Positions 1 through 5,166 are shown, numbered from the stretch's first letter. The stretch: DNA of 5,166 nt from Prevotellaceae bacterium (GCA_031257455.1 JAIROQ010000045.1:1-5166); one strand, 5' to 3'. The notes: generated by a model from the sequence alone, not told the origin. Made by a program: numbers and translations.

Positions 1-20
1 AAAAGCGGCAATGGTTTTAT

Positions 21-159
21 AGTCGTAAGTCTTTTTAGTCATAAGTTGTAAGTCGCGGCAAGCGCACTAATTCTTAATTTCTAATTTCTAATTTCTAATT
101 TTCTCCGGCGTCAGCCAAATCTGTAAATCTGTAAATGGTCACTCTAATTCCTAATTCTC
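21..159. repeat. Modular tandem-repeat element, copy A
   Basis: This stretch lies just downstream of the DUF4293 gene and overlaps its last codons. From left to right it has a degraded array of 7-mers related to AAGTCGT (about 21-56), a GC-rich piece GCGGCAAGCG (55-64), five 7-mers of the TAATTTC type (68-102), the 14-bp core CTCCGGCGTCAGCC (103-116), and two AAATCTGT octamers plus a partial unit (117-136). It ends with CCTAATTCTC (150-159). Positions 42-136 match 647-741 at 93 of 95 bases; the differences are at 65 and 80. The layout is read directly from the sequence. Whether it is a dispersed genomic repeat or has any function is unknown. Bases 1-20 show nothing I can identify. Confidence 0.9.
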
Positions 160-536
160 TCCGTATTGCGTACTTTTGCTTCGTCACGCGCGATATGCTG
201 AGAAGCAATAACGGTAAGGATAACGGCTACCAACGGGAATACGGCAGAGATGGAAAATACCGCTTCAGTCGTAAAAAAATAATAGGCTATCCATCCTTGA
301 AAGCCTGTCAAAACAATGCTGTTAAAAGTGCATAAACGGATTTGCCATGTCCGTCTCCGGTATAAAAACACCGTTCCCAATGATATCGCGATGGACAAAA
401 TTAACAAAGCCAATAAACCGGCATAATCGCTATATGCCGTTGCCCCGCCGGCGGTTTCGTACACCGGGATAAAAAAAAGCGACACCAACAGTCCGCATGT
501 AAACAGCAAATAAAGGGTTTGGATACGTTGTAACAT
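144..536 (-). CDS. DUF4293 family four-helix membrane protein
   Basis: The product is a predicted 130-residue inner-membrane protein of the Bacteroidetes family DUF4293, whose function is not known to me. It starts with MLQRIQTLYLL, as family members do, and has four hydrophobic segments at about 7-25, 39-58, 66-88 and 92-112. It ends in a charged tail (about 117-129, RDEAKVRNTERIR) that resembles the family's usual DE..VR..DRLR ending. The reading frame stays open upstream to 593, but that extension (19 residues) overlaps the promoter at 564-594 and is not family-like, so I chose ATG at 536. The TAG stop falls inside the adjacent repeat. It appears to be transcribed alone from its own promoter. 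The family call rests on recalled end motifs and topology. Confidence 0.85.
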   Translation of the reverse strand: MLQRIQTLYLLFTCGLLVSLFFIPVYETAGGATAYSDYAGLLALLILSIAISLGTVFLYRRRTWQIRLCTFNSIVLTGFQGWIAYYFFTTEAVFSISAVFPLVAVILTVIASQHIARDEAKVRNTERIRN

Positions 537-563
537 AAGAATAAAGTTACAGATTTCTTGCCG

Positions 564-594
564 CAAAGATACGACTTTTTTGGTGGATGACAAA
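564..594 (-). promoter_or_regulatory. Bacteroidetes-type promoter for the DUF4293 gene
   Basis: On the minus strand TTTG (591-594) is followed after 19 nt by TATCTTTG (564-571), matching the phylum's -33 and -7 consensus (TTTG and TAnnTTTG). The -7 box ends 27 nt before ATG 536, so a leader of about 20 nt is expected. It lies inside the longest open frame, which argues against the upstream start. The tandem-repeat block begins 12 nt further upstream, at about 606. Confidence 0.8.
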
Positions 595-605
595 AAGAAG
601 TTTAC

Positions 606-771
606 AAGTCGTAAGTCGTAAGTTGTAAGTCGTAAGTTGTAAGTCGTAAGTTGTAAGTCGCGGCAAGCGTACTAATTCTTAATTCCTAATTTCTAATTTC
701 TAATTTTCTCCGGCGTCAGCCAAATCTGTAAATCTGTAAATCTGTAAATCCGTAAATAGCTCCTAATTCTC
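606..771. repeat. Modular tandem-repeat element, copy B
   Basis: This copy fills the gap between the DUF4301 stop and the DUF4293 promoter. It begins with eight clean 7-mers (606-661) in which AAGTCGT and AAGTTGT largely alternate, followed by GCGGCAAGCG, five TAATTTC-type 7-mers (673-707), the 14-bp core CTCCGGCGTCAGCC (708-721) and four AAATCTGT-type octamers (722-753) plus a partial unit. It ends in CCTAATTCTC (762-771), which overlaps the last codons of DUF4301. Compared with copy A it has more 7-mers on the left and two more octamers on the right, as expected if unit number changes by slippage. No terminator is seen in this gap. Confidence 0.92.
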
Positions 772-2247
772 CCTGTGTTCTTTGCGCAGCAAGTCCAGTA
801 CGGTTTTTACGGGATTGAAGGTGGCGAGCGGGACTTCTACAAACACGGTATTCCAGTTGCTCATAGCGCCGTTCCACAGTCCCGGCAGTTCTTGGGCTTT
901 GAGGGTTTTCCCGTCTTTGCTTTTCGTGGAGATGAAACCGGTAGCGGCATCGCGGTAATGAAGTAAATTAAATTTTCCGCCTTTATAGTCGCGGAACGAG
1001 CAGACCAAATCCACCGGATTGAAGTGGGTAGCCGCATGGAAGAGTTTTTTTATTGCAGGGTCATTCAAATCCAGTTGCACGCTTTCGGCAATCTGCAACG
1101 ACAACGAACCGTCCGCATCCTTTGCAATGAAAGGCCCGCCGCCGGGTTCTCCTGCATTTTTTACCATGCCGCACACACGCAAAGGCCGATTGAGTTTTGC
1201 ATACAATAACGGCGCATATTCTTTTTCCGGTACTTCCGGCAAGGTGATGCAAAAAGCATTTTCCAAAAACAGGGCTATTTCTTTTAACTGGAGCGCGTCC
1301 GGGTTATTTTCTATTCGTGCGATATGATGGTATATCTGCTCGCGCAATTGCAGCAGCAAGCCGGCCAATACTTTTTTCCAGTGGACGGTTTCCGCTTTCA
1401 GGGGGTCGGTTACTACGTTGTCAATATTTTTCACGAAGACCATGTCTTCCGTCAGTGCGTTGAGGTTTTCGAGCAGCGCGCCATGCCCGCCCGGACGGAA
1501 AAGCAAACTGTTATCGGCATTCCGGAAAGGCCGGTTGTGTTCATCGGCTGCGATGGTGTCGGTTGATTTTTGCTGTTCCGAAAAAGTTATTTCAAAAGTT
1601 ACGCCGAACTGTTCTTCATAGGGCTGTTGTACCTTTTTCAGCAATCCGGCAAATTTGCTGCGGTGTTCCGGCGAAACGGTGAAATGCAAACGCGCCACAT
1701 TGTCGGCGTCTTTGGCGTACAACGCCGCTTCTACCAGATGTTCTTCAAAAGCGGTACGCGCACCGGCGGCATATTTATGAAAGAGGAGCAGTCCTTTTGG
1801 AAGGTTGCTGTAATTCAGTCCGGCTTCATCCAGCAGCGCATTCAAGATAGCCGAGCGGTCATCCGGCTTAAAAGAAACCGCTTTTTTCAATTCGTCATAA
1901 AATGCAAATTTATTCAGCGAAGCGAAAAATTCCGCGCTATCATTGCCAATGGCCGCATGGGGATTTTTCGCCAACGCCGTTTTTGTTTCGATTAATGCCT
2001 TAAACATCCGAGTGGCCGCGCCCGAAGCAGGAACGAATTTCACGCGGCTTCCGCTCCAACTGTCGAAAAGCTGCACTAACCCGGCTTGCGTTTTCGCGTC
2101 TAATTGCCTAATTCCCCTGTCCGGCACGGCCGGCGCTACTATAGAGAGATAAGGAAAACCTGTGCGGAAATTTTGTAATTGCTGTTCGGCCTGCTCCGCG
2201 CTGATGCCCGCCTGAGACAATTGTTCTAAATCATAAAGGTTGAACAT
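763..2247 (-). CDS. DUF4301 family protein, possible nucleotidyltransferase fold
   Basis: This is a 494-residue protein that I assign to DUF4301, a family common in Bacteroidetes and without an established function that I know of. Visible conserved blocks are VPASGAATRMF (72-82), RPGGHGALLENLN (251-263), VFVKNIDNV (270-278), a Gly-rich stretch KNAGEPGGGPF (363-373), a block around 407-428 (THFNP, then RDYKGGKFNL) and a C-terminal block with a WNGAMSNWN motif (457-465). The first three resemble the G-loop, PGHG and N.DN motifs of UDP-sugar pyrophosphorylases, so a sugar-nucleotidyltransferase role is my inference. The frame is open up to 2322, but the extra 25 residues are encoded by a hairpin repeat and 7-mer repeats, so I use ATG 2247. 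No -7 box is evident upstream, so it is probably co-transcribed with pdxB. No signal peptide is seen; it is likely cytoplasmic. Confidence 0.85.
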   Translation of the reverse strand: MFNLYDLEQLSQAGISAEQAEQQLQNFRTGFPYLSIVAPAVPDRGIRQLDAKTQAGLVQLFDSWSGSRVKFVPASGAATRMFKALIETKTALAKNPHAAIGNDSAEFFASLNKFAFYDELKKAVSFKPDDRSAILNALLDEAGLNYSNLPKGLLLFHKYAAGARTAFEEHLVEAALYAKDADNVARLHFTVSPEHRSKFAGLLKKVQQPYEEQFGVTFEITFSEQQKSTDTIAADEHNRPFRNADNSLLFRPGGHGALLENLNALTEDMVFVKNIDNVVTDPLKAETVHWKKVLAGLLLQLREQIYHHIARIENNPDALQLKEIALFLENAFCITLPEVPEKEYAPLLYAKLNRPLRVCGMVKNAGEPGGGPFIAKDADGSLSLQIAESVQLDLNDPAIKKLFHAATHFNPVDLVCSFRDYKGGKFNLLHYRDAATGFISTKSKDGKTLKAQELPGLWNGAMSNWNTVFVEVPLATFNPVKTVLDLLRKEHREN

Positions 2248-2253
2248 GGCGAT

Positions 2254-2305
2254 TGGATTTTTGATTTCTAATTTCTGATTAGATTGGGCGTTGCACGCAA
2301 CGCCC
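2254..2305. repeat. Inverted repeat and degenerate 7-mers between pdxB and DUF4301
   Basis: A perfect 9-bp inverted repeat, GGGCGTTGC (2286-2294) and GCAACGCCC (2297-2305), separated by two bases, lies next to degenerate 7-mers of the TAATTTC/TGATTTC kind (about 2254-2281). The hairpin would form in the operon mRNA between the pdxB and DUF4301 coding regions. It is not followed by a run of U, so it is not a standard terminator. It could be a dispersed palindromic repeat or an RNA-processing hairpin. Repeated ATACTTC units follow at about 2314-2327 across the pdxB stop. Confidence 0.8.
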
Positions 2306-2318
2306 CTACATTCATACT

Positions 2319-3335
2319 TCATACTTCATTACGCAAGGGATATTTGTTGCGCAACTGCTCAAAATTTTGCGGTTGTGCACGCAGTAATTTATCATCTTCA
2401 AAAATGGGATAAGCCGCTGTGAGGAGCGCCCGCAAACGGTTTTTGTCGCATGGGATATCAATATTCGTTTTCTCTGCCGCAAAAGTTGCCGTAAAATTTT
2501 TCAATGCGTCAATATCGAAAAAGGCCGCCAATGCCCGCACGACCATTGTGGTGGCATTGCTCTTCCCCTGTATGGAATAGCCCGCAATGTGCGGCGTAGC
2601 AATGTCGGCAGCCGCGAGTGTGGCACGGTGGATGTGCGGTTCGTTTTGCCAGACGTCCAATATTACTGCGCCTAATTTTTTGCGGTGATGCAGCAAAGCC
2701 CTTTCGTCCGTTACTTCTCCGCGCGAAGTGTTGATGAATACCGAGCCGTGTTGGAGTTGTTCAAAAAAAGCGTTGCCTGCCAAATTCCTTGTATGGTCTG
2801 TCAGCGGCACATGGAGCGTAACGCTGTCGGCGCGTTCCAGCAATTCTTCCAGTGTTACGAAACTCGTCGTCCCTTCGCGTGCCGCACGGGGCGGGTCATT
2901 CAGCAGTACAGACATTCCCAGATGAACAGCCAGCGCACTTACCAGCCGGCCGATATTTCCCACGCCGATAATTCCCAGCGTACGTTCCTGTATGTTTTTT
3001 CCGGTGAGCAATTCTGTTGCCAGCAGGGCGGTCATCACGTATTGTGCGACTGCTGCGGCATTGCAGCCGGCCGCAGAAAAAACGGCAATCCCGTTTTGCC
3101 GGCAGTAGTCCGCATCGATATGGTCTGCGCCGACAGTAGCTGTGGCAATAAAACGAACGGATGAATGCGCCAGCAGCTTTGCATCGCAACGTGTGCGGGT
3201 GCGGATTAAAAGCGCATCGGCGTCCTTGAGCAGGGCGGGACAAATGGCGTCGGCAGGCGCATAAACCACTTCGGCATAAGGCTCGAAAACGCCTTTCAGC
3301 AACAGGATATTTTCATCGGCTACAATTTTCATCAT
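2319..3335 (-). CDS. pdxB: Erythronate-4-phosphate dehydrogenase
   Basis: PdxB oxidises 4-phospho-D-erythronate to the 2-oxo acid, the second step of DXP-dependent pyridoxal phosphate synthesis (EC 1.1.1.290), in the cytoplasm. The 338-residue product belongs to the D-2-hydroxyacid dehydrogenase family. It shows a Rossmann motif GVGNIG (124-129), the conserved Arg in NTSRGE (R205), Glu in NEP (E232) and His in TPHIAGYS (H249). The C-terminal FEQLRNKYPLR (325-335) matches the PdxB dimerisation domain and separates it from SerA-type enzymes. It is shorter than the E. coli protein (about 378), mainly outside the catalytic core. The start ATG at 3335 overlaps the DUF721 stop by 4 nt (ATGA), which implies translational coupling; a second ATG follows immediately at 3332. 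The stop TGA sits at the edge of ATACTTC repeats. Confidence 0.93.
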   Translation of the reverse strand: MMKIVADENILLLKGVFEPYAEVVYAPADAICPALLKDADALLIRTRTRCDAKLLAHSSVRFIATATVGADHIDADYCRQNGIAVFSAAGCNAAAVAQYVMTALLATELLTGKNIQERTLGIIGVGNIGRLVSALAVHLGMSVLLNDPPRAAREGTTSFVTLEELLERADSVTLHVPLTDHTRNLAGNAFFEQLQHGSVFINTSRGEVTDERALLHHRKKLGAVILDVWQNEPHIHRATLAAADIATPHIAGYSIQGKSNATTMVVRALAAFFDIDALKNFTATFAAEKTNIDIPCDKNRLRALLTAAYPIFEDDKLLRAQPQNFEQLRNKYPLRNEV

Positions 3336-3625
3336 TGCAGGATTAGTTCGTCAATTACTTTCGCCCCGACTTGCTGATTGAGCTTTTCTACAATTTCGGC
3401 ACGCATCATAAACAGTTGCTGGCGTACGATGGAAGAATTCAGTTGTACAAAAAATTTCCGGCCGGCGATATATTTTTTTCGTGTAACCCGCGTTACCGTC
3501 ATCCCCAACAGCTCGTCCCACAACAAAAGTACGCGCGTTTCCAACAATTTATTTTCCCAACCTTCGTCAAGGACATATTGTCGTAACAGGTCTTTCAGTG
3601 ATAATATTTTGTTCTGCCTTTTCAT
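3332..3625 (-). CDS. DUF721/DciA-like protein
   Basis: This 97-residue basic protein has the DUF721 layout: an N-terminal helical part, a Trp and Gly signature (W36-DELLG, G41), a beta-strand with FVQLNSS (59-65) and a helix ending in EKLNQQVG (80-87). DUF721 includes DciA, which helps load the replicative helicase DnaB in bacteria that lack DnaC or DnaI. That role in Bacteroidetes is inferred from the family and is not shown here. Its ATG follows the recF stop after only 4 nt and its TGA overlaps the pdxB start, so the three genes are clearly one transcription unit. The pairing with recF suggests a link between replication and gap repair. The protein is short but near the usual size for the phylum, and it looks complete. 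Confidence 0.85.
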   Translation of the reverse strand: MKRQNKILSLKDLLRQYVLDEGWENKLLETRVLLLWDELLGMTVTRVTRKKYIAGRKFFVQLNSSIVRQQLFMMRAEIVEKLNQQVGAKVIDELILQ

Positions 3626-3629
3626 TTCG

Positions 3630-4730
3630 TTATCGTCCGGCCACCGTAAAAATGCCCTGTTTTGTAGTAAATATCGTATAATCCTGCGTGAGTTCTTTCA
3701 CCATTTTATCCAGCCGGATTTTGTTGCTGTCGGTTAAAAATATTTGTCCGAACGCTTCATGCGCGACCATAGCTATCAGTTGCTGCACGCGGCGTTCATC
3801 GAGTTTGTCGAAAATGTCGTCCAATAATAGCAACGGATGCCGCTTGTTGTGCTGCTTCAGGAATTCGTATTGTGCAAGTTTTAGCGCTATCAGGAATGTT
3901 TTTTGTTGCCCTTGCGAACCCACGCGGCGCAAGGCATACCCGCCGAGATGCATGGCGATATCATCGCGATGAATGCCGACTGTAGTGTGTTGCATGACGC
4001 GGTCGCGGCCGGCGTATTGCAGCAGTAATTCGTTTAATCCGCCATTGTCCAAGTCCGAACGGTAGCCCAAAGTAACCTGTTCTTTATTTTCCGAAAGGGT
4101 TTTGTAAATGTCGGAAAAAAACGGCTGCAGGCCGGCGACCAACGCTTTCCGGCGGTCATAAATCAATTGCGCATGTTGCGCCAACTGCCCGTTGAACGTC
4201 AGCAGCAGTTCGGAAGCCGCGCCGGAAGGCGTTTTCAACAATTTGTTGCGCTGCGCGAGAAAGTGGTTGTAATGCGTAAGTGCATGCAGGTATTCACGGT
4301 CTATCTGCACCAGCAACGTGTTCATATATTTTCGCCGTTCTTCGCCCGAGTCATTAATCAGGTCGTTGTCAATGGGCGCGATGATTACCAACGGAAGCAA
4401 GCCGAGATGGTCGGACAGGCGGTCGTAGGTCTTATTGTTACGTTTGAGTACTTTCCCTTCGGCGCGTTGCACGCCGCAGGAAATGGTATCTTCCGTGTCA
4501 TCGCGCTGATAGCGCCCCTGCAAGAGGAAAAAAGGCTCGTTGTGGCGGATATGGGAATAGTCGCTGCCGCCAAAGCAACTTTTTGCCATCGACAAATAAT
4601 ACACGGCATCCAGCAGGTTCGTTTTGCCTTCGCCGTTTTCGCCGACAATACAATTGATATTCGGCGAAAAGTCCAGTTCCGCCGAAGCAATATTCTTGAA
4701 ATTCGTTATGGATAAATGGCGCAAAAACAT
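3630..4730 (-). CDS. recF: DNA replication and repair protein RecF
   Basis: RecF is an SMC/ABC-type ATPase that, with RecO and RecR, helps load RecA onto single-stranded DNA gaps. The 366-residue product has Walker A GENGEGKT (30-37), the ABC signature SQGQQK (272-277), Walker B LLLLDD (300-305) and the D-loop region DKLD (308-311), in the expected order and at the expected length. The N terminus MFLRHLSITNFKNI fits the family. An in-frame TTG at 4802 would add 24 residues, but these are not RecF-like and their DNA contains a -7 promoter element, so I chose ATG 4730. The next in-frame Met lies beyond Walker A and cannot be the start. It is the first gene of the recF-DUF721-pdxB-DUF4301 unit. 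It is not next to dnaA or dnaN within this window. Confidence 0.96.
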   Translation of the reverse strand: MFLRHLSITNFKNIASAELDFSPNINCIVGENGEGKTNLLDAVYYLSMAKSCFGGSDYSHIRHNEPFFLLQGRYQRDDTEDTISCGVQRAEGKVLKRNNKTYDRLSDHLGLLPLVIIAPIDNDLINDSGEERRKYMNTLLVQIDREYLHALTHYNHFLAQRNKLLKTPSGAASELLLTFNGQLAQHAQLIYDRRKALVAGLQPFFSDIYKTLSENKEQVTLGYRSDLDNGGLNELLLQYAGRDRVMQHTTVGIHRDDIAMHLGGYALRRVGSQGQQKTFLIALKLAQYEFLKQHNKRHPLLLLDDIFDKLDERRVQQLIAMVAHEAFGQIFLTDSNKIRLDKMVKELTQDYTIFTTKQGIFTVAGR

Positions 4731-4732
4731 AT

Positions 4733-4756
4733 ACACAAAGATACATAATTTTGTGT
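4733..4756. promoter_or_regulatory. Dyad overlapping the recF -7 box
   Basis: ACACAAA (4733-4739) and TTTGTGT (4750-4756) form a perfect 7-bp inverted repeat with a 10-bp spacer, and it covers the -7 element. Dyads placed like this can be operator sites, but an AT-rich region can produce one by chance. No regulator is identified. Confidence 0.35.
4736..4743 (-). promoter_or_regulatory. Probable -7 promoter element of the recF operon
   Basis: TATCTTTG on the minus strand matches the TAnnTTTG consensus and is identical to the boxes of the other two promoters here. Only 5 nt separate it from the recF ATG, so transcription would begin at or within a few bases of the start codon, giving a leaderless or nearly leaderless mRNA. 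The nearest TTTG upstream (4769-4772) leaves a 25-nt spacer, longer than the 19 nt seen at the other two, so the -33 element is uncertain. Confidence 0.6.
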
Positions 4757-4834
4757 CGAATGTAAAATCAAATTCAATGGATTTATCAAACAAAATTAAC
4801 AAAAATGAAAGTAACCTTTCAATTCCCGGAAGTC

Positions 4835-4850
4835 TCGTGGTCGACCACGA
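4835..4850. repeat. Perfect 16-bp palindrome upstream of recF
   Basis: TCGTGGTCGACCACGA is its own reverse complement and stands out as GC-rich in an otherwise AT-rich gap. It lies about 105 bp upstream of the recF start and 12 bp before the octamer array. It could be a protein-binding site or part of a dispersed repeat. No partner copy is present in the window. Confidence 0.8.
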
Positions 4851-4861
4851 AAGCCGCTTTG

Positions 4862-4986
4862 TTTATTTGTTGAACTGTTTATTTGTTTATTTGTTGAACT
4901 GTTGAACTGTTTATTGGCTGACGCCGGAGCTCAATCAACAAATAACTTAAACAACTCAATAATTCAACAGTTAAACAAATCAACAG
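4862..4986. repeat. Modular tandem-repeat element, copy C (inverted core)
   Basis: Seven octamers in register fill 4862-4917. There are two types, TTTATTTG (1) and TTGAACTG (2), in the order 1-2-1-1-2-2-1', the last ending GG. The 14-bp core appears at 4916-4929 as GGCTGACGCCGGAG, the reverse complement of the core in copies A and B. After it come degenerate octamers in the opposite sense: CAACTCAA (4952-4959), TAATTCAA (4960-4967), CAGTTAAA (4968-4975) and CAAATCAA (4976-4983). The whole is an imperfect inverted repeat around the core. It occupies most of the 392-bp gap between recF and the divergent gene, which otherwise holds only the promoters, the 16-bp palindrome and AT-rich DNA. Confidence 0.88.
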
Positions 4987-5050
4987 TGATGTCGCACGTA
5001 GTGTATTTATCCATATTTACCGTATTTATATAAATAAAATGTATGTGTTG

Positions 5051-5086
5051 TTTAATAAAATTAAAATACATTTTGATTTTATTAAA
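5051..5086. promoter_or_regulatory. Dyad overlapping the -33 box of the right-hand gene
   Basis: Arms 5051-5066 and 5071-5086 are inverted repeats of 16 bp with 15 matches and a 4-bp loop (TACA). The only non-match is the G of the -33 TTTG (5075), which would still pair as G-T in RNA. Its position suggests an operator, but both arms are almost entirely A and T. A smaller perfect 14-bp palindrome, TATTTATATAAATA, lies upstream at 5023-5036. Confidence 0.4.
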
Positions 5087-5102
5087 ATTCTCCTTATCTT
5101 TG
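5072..5102 (+). promoter_or_regulatory. Bacteroidetes-type promoter for the right-edge gene
   Basis: TTTG (5072-5075), a 19-nt spacer and TATCTTTG (5095-5102) match the phylum's -33 and -7 elements and have the same spacing as the DUF4293 promoter. The -7 box ends 20 nt before ATG 5123, so a leader of roughly 13-15 nt is expected. This supports a real gene starting at 5123. Confidence 0.8.
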
Positions 5103-5122
5103 TGGCGTTAAATTGAAATTTT

Positions 5123-5166
5123 ATGTTACCATGTTATTGTCCGTCCTGCGCCTCGCAATTGGACGT
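5123..5166 (+). CDS. Start of a zinc-ribbon protein, possibly DUF2089 (partial)
   Basis: Only the first 14 codons and part of a fifteenth are in the window: MLPCYCPSCASQLD. The closely spaced cysteines (C4, C6 and C9, including a CPSC knuckle) suggest the first half of a zinc ribbon. Short DUF2089 proteins, a family with a zinc ribbon and a helix-turn-helix-like C-terminal part, begin in a similar way, so that is my best guess; other zinc-ribbon proteins remain possible. The start is supported by a well-formed promoter 20 nt upstream. The gene is divergent from recF and is cut by the window edge, so the rest of the protein cannot be judged. Confidence 0.55.
   Translation, partial: MLPCYCPSCASQLD

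Noticed and set aside
144..593. Longer DUF4293 protein starting at 593
   Set aside because: The extension contains the well-spaced -33/-7 promoter, and DUF4293 proteins begin at MLQRIQ, which is ATG 536.
606..757. CRISPR array
   Set aside because: The repeating units are 7 or 8 bp and contiguous, with no spacers of unique sequence and no cas genes nearby.
600..762. Mobile element or IS remnant
   Set aside because: There is no transposase fragment, no terminal inverted repeats and no target-site duplication; the content is explained by simple tandem units and the short core.
2286..2305. Rho-independent terminator between pdxB and DUF4301
   Set aside because: The stem is strong, but no U-rich run follows it on the minus strand, and the same is true on the plus strand.
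2685..3164. Plus-strand open frame of 159 codons opposite pdxB
   Set aside because: It is antisense to clearly conserved PdxB motifs, has no promoter and no recognisable domain. The same applies to the frames at 1570-1995 opposite DUF4301 and 4167-4715 opposite recF.
3630..4802. Longer recF starting at TTG 4802
   Set aside because: The 24 extra residues do not look like RecF and their DNA contains the TATCTTTG promoter box; family homology begins at ATG 4730.
5131..5166. Alternative start ATG at 5131 in another frame
   Set aside because: That frame gives MLLSVLRLAIGR with no recognisable pattern, whereas ATG 5123 gives a cysteine-knuckle N terminus.

Overview
The window looks like chromosomal DNA from a member of the Bacteroidetes, probably Bacteroidales. 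Three things support this. The gene families DUF4293 and DUF4301, a short DUF721 protein directly after recF, and a PdxB ending in a YPLR motif are all typical of that phylum. Three start regions carry the same TATCTTTG octamer, which matches the Bacteroidetes -7 consensus TAnnTTTG; two of them have a TTTG -33 element exactly 19 nt upstream. No start needs a strong Shine-Dalgarno sequence.

Layout, right to left on the minus strand: recF (3630-4730), a DciA-like DUF721 gene (3332-3625), pdxB (2319-3335) and a DUF4301 gene (763-2247) form a probable operon. Spacings are 4 nt, a 4-nt overlap, then 71 nt. A separate minus-strand gene with its own promoter encodes a four-helix DUF4293 membrane protein (144-536). 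At the right edge a plus-strand gene begins at 5123, divergent from recF, and its first residues look like a zinc ribbon (possibly DUF2089). The longest open starts for recF, DUF4301 and DUF4293 all run into promoter or repeat DNA, so I trimmed each to the internal ATG where family homology begins.

The genes are mostly housekeeping: gap repair (RecF), probable helicase loading (DUF721) and vitamin B6 synthesis (PdxB). The DUF4301 protein has motifs that resemble a sugar nucleotidyltransferase.

The unusual content is between the genes. Every non-coding gap longer than a few bases, apart from gene junctions, is filled with short tandem repeats of 7- or 8-bp units. In three places these surround the same 14-bp GC-rich core, CTCCGGCGTCAGCC: at 103-116, at 708-721, and inverted at 4916-4929. 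Two copies form a 95-bp direct repeat (93 of 95 identical) flanking the DUF4293 gene. The third is built from two kinds of octamer arranged in opposite orientation on the two sides of the core. I see no complete transposase, tRNA, rRNA or CRISPR array, and no defence system.
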